Origin: Muscardinus avellanarius
Taxonomy: Eukaryota; Chordata; Mammalia; Rodentia; Gliridae
Assembly: GCA_963383645.1 (NCBI GenBank)
Contig: OY726569.1
Location: 28,085,070-28,149,069 of the forward strand
Length of the DNA stretch: 64,000 bases
Direction of reading: 5' to 3'
A program made the position numbers and the translations under genes. The notes under the pieces were generated by a model. That model saw only the letters and a program-made list of their open reading frames with translations. It did not search any database and was not told where the DNA came from. Every line of letters begins with the position of its first letter. Position 1 is the stretch's first letter. This document shows, one piece after another, positions 56,295 to 64,000 of the stretch.

Positions 56295-57235
56295 AAAAAG
56301 TGGGAACCAAGGATAAAGAGAAAAGCCCTTAAAACAGGCTTCCCTTGTTTCCACAAAGTGTCAAGTTTATTTTCACTGATTTTTTTTTAAATCACAGATA
56401 AGTGACCCTAGTGAGTGTCCTGACCCTCTTTGAACCAGAAAGCACATATGGCCCAGTTTTATGTTGGAGACAACTGAAAATCACTGACCCAAATACATGC
56501 TGTGCAAATCTAAGGTGACATTATAGTATAGATAAGAGATGAGCATGAACTATACCTGCCAGTCAACCACCAGCAACCATCACTGCAGGAGGTGACTGAT
56601 TTGCCACCTCCAAAAAGAAATTTCCCACCCTTGTGTGGCTGCGCCATCGTCAGCTCTTGTATTGGTCATCACTCTCAGCAATGAAATGTCCTATGTCATT
56701 CTACTCATTCTATGATGTGATTTAGCATCACTTTAATGACCCACATTCTCCAGTATGAAGACCTCCCCCAGGCCTAGCACTGACACCCCAGGAGGAACAG
56801 AATCTCTTTGGCAGCTCCTCAGCCTGCATACCAGGTCTCTGGCCCTCAGCTGGTTGCAGGGCAGGTGAAGCGGTACTTCTCAGGTCTTCCCACCATGGAG
56901 TCCTTGTTCTTTCCCACATCATCCGGTCTTCTATTCAAGGTCTTCACTTCCTCCTGAAGCACGCCTGAGAAACAAGCATCAAGGGTTTTATAGATGATCT
57001 GGACCAAGATGAGACAATCTTCTGCCTGTAGAAATGGCCAGATGAGGAAGAAGGCTCTGCCACATACTACTAAATCCAAGAAAGCACTTGGATCCAGAAA
57101 ACCAGCCTTCTCAATTCCCCATACTTGGCTCCTCATGATTGCAAGGACTGTTATTTCTAACCACAGCTCATAGACTTCCCATGCATAGACACTGAACTCC
57201 CTCTATAATAAACTAGATACATTTCCTGAGCACTC
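56295..57235. other. Intergenic sequence with unidentified minus-strand frame
   Basis: Minus frame 57136-56846 (96 codons, M-R-S-Q-V-W-G-I-E-K-A-G start) looks fairly protein-like but I cannot assign it. It may be a retrocopy fragment or chance. Confidence 0.3.
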
Positions 57236-57239
57236 CTGG

Positions 57240-57620
57240 CAGTAATTTGCTTATGTGCTTTTGAAATCACAGATATCTTTGCCTGGAATGCCCTTTTCCT
57301 ACCTAATAAACAAGTCTATCTTCCTTCACCTCTAAAAACCAGCTGAAGATCTTTTTCCACCTTTCTGAGATCATCCTTAACTAAGAGTTTCCAGACTATA
57401 ACTAAGAGTTTCCAGAAAATAACTGATCACCATTATGTTTCTTCATTAAAAACTCTTATTTATCATGCCATGTTGTAAGTATGCAGTTTTACATTATCTT
57501 TCTCTTTAGACTACTAGGTATATAATAATGATAATTCCATAATTATGTTTGAAAACCTAAGCCAAGCATAGGACCAGTTCTCTTATGGAAACTAGGTAAA
57601 TGTTAATTGAATATATAAAC
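57240..57620 (+). mobile_element. L2 3' end
   Basis: TTTGCCTGGAATGCCCTTTT, CTGAGATCATCCTTAACTAA, then CATAGGACCAGTTCTCTTAT and GTAAATGTTAATTGAATATA follow L2 order through to the 3' end. Confidence 0.7.
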
Positions 57621-57944
57621 ACATTAAAAAATCAGTGAAAATTCTTCACTGGGAAATCTGAATTGCATGACCTGAAAATATATAATATGGAACACGGACA
57701 ATGTCCTAGATGCTGCAGAAAGAGAGTTAGTGTGTGGGATTAATATATTTTTAATAGAGGCATTCTGATTTCCCCAAGTATTTGTTTCATTGTTATAAAA
57801 TAAAAATTCAAAATATTCACCAACATAGTAAAATGTACATCAGATATGATTTTGTTAAAATTAATCCCAAATAAATATCTTGGAATTGGCTGTTAGCTGC
57901 AGTCATTTGTTGCCCTACTCACTGGCATTAAAAGTAAAATCAAA

Positions 57945-58160
57945 GCCAAGTATGGTGGCATACACTTTTAATTTCAGCATTTGGGAGGCTGAGACAGGAG
58001 GCTTGCAATTCAAAAACAGCCTCAGCTACTTAGTAAGGCCCTTTGCAACTCAGTGAGACCCTGTTCAAAAAAAAAAAGAATAAAAAGTAGGGCTGGGGGT
58101 GTAGCTCAGAGGTAGAATGCCCCTGGGTTCAGTCCCCAGTACCGCAAAAAAAAAAAAAAA
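57945..58160 (+). mobile_element. B1-ID SINE
   Basis: GCCAAGTATGGTGGCATACA start, GGTGTAGCTCAGAGGTAGAA in the ID half, A16 tail. Confidence 0.92.
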
Positions 58161-58334
58161 GTATAATCAATTCTTCTTGCCACTTCCATTATTAAACCAT
58201 GGAGGACTGCACTGCATGTCAGCCAAGAATGAAGGCAAACAAATGTGTTAACTCTTTGGAATCTTCTGGTAGCCTTTAACAGGAAGGCCTCATGTTGTCT
58301 GTCAACTCTATAGGATTATGCCACTGTTTTTTGT

Positions 58335-58640
58335 TTTGTTTTGTTTTTTACTGGTGCATTGTAGTCACACATCTTAATGGGGTATGAGATAGTGGAGGCA
58401 CACATGCACATATCACTTACTTGGCCCTTCCCCAATTCTCACCCAATCCCCCCCCCTTCTTCTCAAGTTTGGCTTACTCCTTGGCTTTGTTTTTTTTATG
58501 AATGGGTCATGTACATTAGGGAATCTCCCTCCACCCCTTCTCACCCCACTTAGGTCGTCTCATTTGCTCATCTATGGTTTCTCCTTCCTTGTCTAGTTCC
58601 TCCTATGACCCTTTTTCTCCCTAGTTTCTGCCATTGCTTT
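58335..58640 (-). mobile_element. L1 3' UTR fragment, antisense
   Basis: TTACTGGTGCATTGTAGTCA is the reverse of the L1 3' end at 62.43 kb, followed by the pyrimidine-rich 3' UTR. Confidence 0.7.
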
Positions 58641-58644
58641 TCTA

Positions 58645-59055
58645 ATTTGAAAGTAGCTCACTAACTGACTTCATCCAAGTTACAAGACAGATAATCAAGC
58701 TCAGAGAGTGATCTGATACCGGGGATAAATCCTGTATTGATTTGTGTTTTTAAGAAGGCACTCATAATTTAAATCCAATTTAATTATCTTGGGCCATTTA
58801 TTTAGCCCAGAAAATATTGTCACATCTGAAGACCATGTCGGAATTCAATTGCATTAAAGACAAAACAACAAAACCTTCTCTGTGTTCTAAATAAGTGACC
58901 ATTTTATTAAAGAATTATACCTTTATGTAGCCCCAATAAGCACCCATTGTTTTTAATACTTTGAAATAAGGTGTCTGCCTAAGTTTACCAGTGACAATGT
59001 GCCAATCGTTTAACCTAACATACTTCTTTATATTCTCAGCTTTCATTTTCTACTA
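58645..59055. other. Intergenic sequence, no gene seen
   Basis: No repeat family recognised. Confidence 0.4.
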
Positions 59056-59061
59056 TTTTGC

Positions 59062-59106
<45 letters not shown>
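59062..59106 (+). repeat. (CA)n microsatellite
   Basis: About 21 CA units, some 300 bp before TRAV29. It is followed by an inverted repeat: TGTGTGGTCTCT at 59114-59125 and AGAGACCACACA at 59127-59138, a hairpin with a minimal loop. Confidence 0.97.
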
Positions 59107-59108
<2 letters not shown>

Positions 59109-59400
59109 AATTGTGTGGTCTCTGAAGAGACCACACAATCTGATATTTTAATTTGTTTTATAGGGAAAATATTCCAATTTGATCTTTCAAAACTACAAGT
59201 GCATTTTCAGAAGTTTTATACTTGTGAACTAAAGGGGGCAGTGCTTCCTTTCACAAAGATTAAGAAGCTTAGATAAAAACAGGCTGTTCACCGGTGAAAT
59301 AGAAAGAGCTGTGGAAGGAAATGAATGCAGTGGGGAAGTTGAAGTCAGATCTACAGCCTCCCGGACAGGAGACAGAACCACCGGAGTCTCCACAGGAGGA

Positions 59401-60147
59401 ATGGCCAAGCTCCCGGGGGCCTGGCTGTGGCTTCTGTGGCTTCAGATAGACTGTGAGTTGTGGATGAGATGTCTGAATATATTAAGAAAACTCAAGTGAG
59501 GCATGATGGCACATCCTGAGATCTCAGTATTTGGAAGGCTGAGATGGGAGGATCATAGGTTTGAGGCCAGCCCCAGAAATTTAGACTATTTCAGAATAAA
59601 AATATAACATGGACTGGGGCTTAGCAATGAGGCAGAATGTTCCCCAGTATAAAAGAAAAAAGAAGGAAGGGAGGGTGGGAGGGAAGGAGGGAGAAAGGAA
59701 GAAAAAGCTAAACTCCAAGGAATACTACCAGGCTGGGGAATGAGATAACTAAAAAGTTTTGTCTGGTTTTCTGATTCCTGCTGGTTTTCTGTAGAGACAT
59801 TAAGAATAAAACTTGAATTCCATTACTCGCTTTCCAAATAGGTGTAAATAGTCAACAGAAGAATGATGACCAGCAAGTTAAACAGAATCCTCCATTCCTG
59901 ACTGTCCAGGAAGAAGAAATTTCTATTCTGAACTGTGACTATAATAACAATCTATTTGACTATTTTGCATGGTACACAAAGTACCCTACTAAAGATCTCT
60001 CATTCCTTGCATCTATCCGTTCGGTTGGGAGTATAAAGAAATATGAAAGATTCACAGTTTTCCTCAACAAAAGTGTCAAGCACCTGTCTCTACACATTGC
60101 ATCCTCCCAGCCTGAAGACTCGGCCGCGTACTTCTGTGCAGCGAGTA
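59401..60147 (+). CDS. TRAV29: T-cell receptor alpha/delta variable gene, TRAV29/DV5-like
   Basis: Germline V gene usable by TCR alpha and, in human, delta (TRAV29/DV5). Leader exon 59401-59452 encodes M-A-K-L-P-G-A-W-L-W-L-L-W-L-Q-I-D. A 389-bp intron (GT 59453, AG 59840-59841) contains a SINE. V exon 59842-60147 starts V-N-S-Q-Q-K-N-D-D-Q-Q-V-K-Q-N-P-P. It has the first Cys (ILNCDYNN), the Trp in DYFAWYTKYPT, a RFTVFLNKSVKHLSLHI strand and the second Cys in EDSAAYFCAAS. These are TRAV29 signatures. There are no stops and the RSS is good, so it looks functional. The expected Gly before RFTV is Glu here (YERFTV). Confidence 0.93.
59495..59706 (+). mobile_element. Diverged B1-ID SINE in the TRAV29 leader intron
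   Basis: GTGAGGCATGATGGCACATC start, shortened ID half, tail turned into a GGAAGGGAGG-rich purine tract (59659-59706). It lies between the splice sites and leaves both intact. Confidence 0.8.
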
Positions 60148-60186
60148 CACAGTGCTCTGCAGGCACCTGCGGCCTGTACCCAAACC
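60148..60186 (+). promoter_or_regulatory. Recombination signal sequence (23-RSS) of TRAV29
   Basis: CACAGTG at 60148-60154, 23-bp spacer, ACCCAAACC at 60178-60186 (two mismatches). Confidence 0.94.
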
Positions 60187-60189
60187 TGC

Positions 60190-60985
60190 ACATGGGGTGC
60201 AAGCCAGTCCCTGCTTTGGGGTTCAGACAAGGAGACACACAAGCTTGCTTCCATTACACGTGGCATATGAGAGTGTGCTTTTAAGTAGGCAAGGCAAGTT
60301 AAGCTTACAGGAAAACTGATGTATGATAGGCTTTACAAATGAGTTAGGAAAGTTGCCTGAGTGTCAGAGTGCCAGAATTGCTATTCTTTTTTACTTTCAG
60401 AGAGAGGTTGCTGGGTTAGCCAAAGCCTAAGTCTCTGATGATCCTTTGATCCTGGAGTGAGGATAACCTATCTCCCCTTGGATCCTAGCAGAAAAGACCT
60501 TGTGTTGGGGATGAGGAAATGAGGACCCTACTGCAAGATCTTCCAGCAAATGTCAATGCACTTTTGAAAGTGTTGGAAATCATATGCCTTCGTTTGTATA
60601 AAATGAACAAAATAATCCATGGTTATTGCTTCTGGATAACTGTGGTTTAATGCTAAATGTATTTGAGGATATTTATTTTACAAGCCACTCGTTTGTTCCT
60701 TCACTTCAATGTTACTTCTAGGTATTCTTCAATAAGTCATTTCTTGTGTCCTTTTTCCCCCAGGCAGACATCGGCCAATTTGACACATTGTCCATCAGAA
60801 AAGTTTTGGTTCTGTGGGTTATAACAACAAACAAAAATATGCCACGCAGTTTGGCAGATGGAAAGACCTTGGCACGGGCAGCCATCATGATGCTGAGCTG
60901 AGGTGGATTCATGGGGTTGAGAATTTAAGATATGGCTCAAAGTTGGAAGTGAAGAACCAGGACAAGGTTCACCTAGGATCATAAG
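60190..60985. other. Intergenic sequence, no gene seen
   Basis: Minus-strand frames at 60.7-61.0 kb lack resemblance. Confidence 0.4.
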
Positions 60986-60989
60986 AACT

Positions 60990-62460
60990 TAAAAAATGTG
61001 AGAAAATTGTATTAAATAAGGAATCTCTTCAGATTATACCATAGAGCTATAGTAATTTAAACAGCATGGTATTGGCACAAAAATAGGCACAGACCAATGG
61101 AACAGAATAGAAGATACAGAAACTAGCCCATGCACTGATAGTCAACTGATCTTCGACAAAAAGCTCAAATACATACACTGGAGAAAGACAGCATTTTCAA
61201 TAAATGGTGCTGGAAAAACTGGCTATCCACTTGTAGAAAAATCGCACTAAATCTTTACCTCTCACCTGCACATGAATCAACTTGAGATGGATCAAAGACT
61301 TGGAATTTAGACCAGAGTCTTTGAAGCTGTTAGAGAAGGGCATAGGTTCAACACTCCAATATATAGGCATAGGTAGAAACTTCCTCAACAAAACTTCTAA
61401 AACTCAGAAAATCAAAACAAAAATTAATAAGTGAGATGGCATCAAATTAAAAAGTTTCTGTTCATCAAAGGAAACCATCAAGAGTCTAAAGAGAAACCCT
61501 ACAGAATGGGAGAATATCTTTACCAGCTACACCTCCGATACAGGTCTAATATCTAGAATATACAAAGAACTTTAAAAAATTACACTAGAAAAACAACCCA
61601 ATCAAGAAATGGACAACTGAACTGAATAGATATTTCACAAAAGAGGAAATACAAATGGCCAATAGATACATGAAAAAATGTTCAACATCATTAGCAATCA
61701 GGGAGATGCAAATAAAAGCTACACTGATATTCCATCTAACCCCAATCAGAATGGCAATCATAAAGAAGTCAAATAACAGTAAATGTTGGTGAGGCTGTGG
61801 GGAAATGGGCACTCTTCTACATTGTTGGTGGGGTTGCAAATTAGTGCAGCCACTATGGAGTACATTGTGGAAATGGATACACCATATGATCCAACCATAC
61901 TGGGTATCTTTTCAAAGGGCTTGAAACCAGAGAACTACAGTAATATATGCATACCCATGTTCATAGAAACACAATTCCCAATAGCCAAACTATGGAACCA
62001 ACCTCTGTCCATCAACAGATGAACAGATTACAAGAATATGGGAAATACACACACAATGGAATTCTATTCAGCAATAAAGAAAAACAAAATGACATCATTT
62101 GCAAGAACATTGAAGGACCTGGAGAAAATTATGTTAAGTGAGATTAGCTAATCACAGAGAGTGAAGAGTCATATGATTTATGTTCAGGATAGGGAATAAT
62201 CGGAATACAAGAGAGACTCCACATGATGAGGAGAAACCTCAGGGGAGCCAGGGAGGAGATGGAAGCATAGGGGTGGAGGAAGACTTAGGTTCATTAATAG
62301 AAATACTACCATATACTATGTGTATACATGTGAATATATGCCAAAGTCGGGGAGGAAAATGGGGAGGGGTCCACCAAGAACATGTGCACATATGTCATTG
62401 TCAACATAATTTAAATTATGATGTGAGACTATAATGCACCAATAAAAGCACAAAAATAAG
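60990..62460 (+). mobile_element. 5'-truncated L1 with 3' UTR
   Basis: Starts in the last third of ORF2 (CAGCATGGTATTGGCACAAA), reads the same protein text as the L1 at 1-3215 but with many stops, then the 3' UTR ending CTATAATGCACCAATAAAAG and an A-rich tail. An inactive copy. Confidence 0.92.
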
Positions 62461-62464
62461 AAGT

Positions 62465-62925
62465 CTCAAATAAGTAGTCAGTTGATCAAAAATACGGGCA
62501 ATTTCTACTTCAATCTGAAATTATTTAAACGACCAAATTTACCTACATGAGATTCCCCTTGCCTACAAATGAGTGGTAGTGAAATAAGTATATTAACTAA
62601 TAAAAAATAACTTGATGTTTTACATTTTAACATTCATTGTCAATTCCTATGACCCTTTGATCACACTATTGTTCACGCAGATTTTTTTGTATTTGGTAAA
62701 TATGAGTTAGCTTCTCTCTGCCTGAAGCTCACTTACAAACTCTTATCAGCTGAGGATCAAGCTGTACATACACACAGGAGATTGTTTCAATAGTTGCTTC
62801 ATTGTGGTTGGATTAAGAGATTCGAGGTCTGTAGCCATGGAGTCAACAGGCAGCACCGTAGGGGCCTGCCTGCCGCAGTGTAAAGCAATGTGTTCTCATC
62901 TCCTCCAAGCCACATATGTCCTGCT
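62465..62925. other. Intergenic sequence, no gene seen
   Basis: Nothing recognised. Confidence 0.4.
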
Positions 62926-62929
62926 ATTA

Positions 62930-63240
62930 AGTTAGCTATTGCCACAGTAATGGTGTGCAAAACTCAGAGATTAAAACAATCAGGAGATATCTTACTCATA
63001 AATGTGTGGGTTGATCCCTTAGAGTTGTTCTGGGCTTGGTTGAGTTCACTCATGTCTGAAGTTCAACTGGATGTCAGCTGGGCTAGGACAACACTGGTCC
63101 ATCTGCCTCGTCCTCTAGCCGCCTGGGCCAGGCATATCCTCATGGCAGTCATGGAGGAATAAGGCCAGGAGCCAAAACCTGAAAGCATTTTTCGAATATC
63201 TGCTTCCATCCTAAATTGTACTACCAAATTAGCCAAAGTG
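62930..63240. mobile_element. Possible ancient interspersed repeat
   Basis: TAGCTATTGCCACAGTAATG ... GATGTCAGCTGGGCTAGGAC recalls old mammalian LTR or DNA-transposon repeats. Family and orientation not assigned. Confidence 0.35.
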
Positions 63241-63366
63241 AATCTAGCTTATAAATGAAGATGCAGTAAGTAGACTATGTTCTATTAAAGCTTTTGCAAA
63301 ATCCTGTTATGAAAGGCATGGAAGGGTGAAACACATGAGCTATTCACTTAATAAATACACCAAACC

Positions 63367-63574
63367 GCCGGGTATGGTGGCACACGCTTGTAATCCCAGC
63401 ACTGGGGAGACTGAGACCGGAGGATCGCGGTTTGCAGACAGCCTCAGCTACTTAGTGAAGGCCTCTGCAACTCAGTGAGACCCGGTTTCAAAATAAAGAA
63501 TAAAAAAAAAAAAATAGGGCAGGGGGTGTATCTCGGAGGTCAAATGCCCCTGGGTTCTATCCCCAAAGCTGCAA
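63367..63574 (+). mobile_element. B1-ID SINE
   Basis: GCCGGGTATGGTGGCACACG start, GGTGTATCTCGGAGGTCAAA in the ID half. Flanks aatacaccaaac (63355) and aatacaccaaac (63619) mark the duplication. Confidence 0.94.
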
Positions 63575-63576
63575 AA

Positions 63577-63619
<43 letters not shown>

Positions 63620-63621
63620 AT
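63575..63621 (+). repeat. (AAAT)n tail repeat
   Basis: About 11 AAAT units forming the tail of the preceding SINE. Confidence 0.96.
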
Positions 63622-64000
63622 ACACCAAACCCAGATTCTCAGTCTAGACAATTACATCCTTCATTGGGTAAACTGTGCTCAAATAAAACTCATCATTTAG
63701 TTCAGATTTACACTAATTCTAAGCAATAAGGTTGCTTCAGGCTTGTGAGACTGCTTTCAAAAGCATCTCCCAAATTAATAGAAAAACACTAGTAATTTAG
63801 TTCCAGTAATAATTAGTTCCAATTTAGAAATTGAGTTATAATTAATAGAAACAACTAGTAACTTCCTTTAGAAGTGTACTGTGGCACATTTGCAGCTTGT
63901 TCTAGAACTTACCATATTTTTTATGTTACATGTTGTCTGACTAGAGAAGCATCATATTTATTTGATTGGTGCCTGGTATATAATTTGGTCCTTGAATATG

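Overview
This is a mammalian nuclear genomic window carrying part of a T-cell receptor alpha/delta (TRA/TRD) variable-gene array, all on the + strand. The repeat content points to a rodent. There are some 35 short retroposons in which a B1-like (7SL-derived) left half is joined to an ID-like (tRNA-Ala-derived) right half, plus free ID elements, many with clear target-site duplications. B1-ID composites of this kind are known from squirrels, so I infer a sciurid (squirrel, ground squirrel or marmot). That inference rests on repeat type only.

Layout. 1-6172: a young L1 retrotransposon on the minus strand with 5' UTR, complete ORF1 and an ORF2 that stays open for 1,071 codons until it leaves the window. 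6498-7041: TRAV23/DV6-like gene with a good recombination signal (RSS). 7.2-14.4 kb: old L1, nested LTR remnants, SINEs. 14.5-15.1 kb: TRDV1-like delta gene with a consensus RSS. About 16.04-16.24 kb: a decayed copy of the TRDV1 RSS and 3' flank. 20978-21587: TRAV25 pseudogene. 27428-27864: NAE1 processed-pseudogene fragment with an internal inversion. 30835-31345: TRAV8-like gene with a weak RSS. 38440-38763: a previously hidden TRAV26 relic. 39575-40241: three SINEs in a row sharing target duplications. 52289-52887: an intact-looking TRAV gene (framework closest to TRAV22 or mouse TRAV4 as I remember them) with a poor RSS nonamer. 59401-60186: TRAV29/DV5-like gene with a good RSS and a SINE in its leader intron. 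60.99-62.46 kb: a 5'-truncated L1.

Together the V genes supply germline variable exons for V(D)J recombination in developing thymocytes. Each has a split leader, a V exon with the two cysteines and the tryptophan of the Ig fold, and an RSS with a 23-bp spacer. The order TRAV23 - TRDV1 - TRAV25 - (TRAV8, TRAV26) - TRAV - TRAV29 follows human TRA/TRD gene order as I know it, except that the TRAV26 relic lies after the TRAV8-like gene. No J, D or C segments and no unrelated functional protein genes were found. CTCF-like motifs lie near several V genes.

No wholly new biological system is evident. The most notable items are the apparently intact L1 whose 5' end lies about 330 bp upstream of TRAV23, the two V-gene relics not visible as ORFs, and the twin-primed NAE1 retrocopy.
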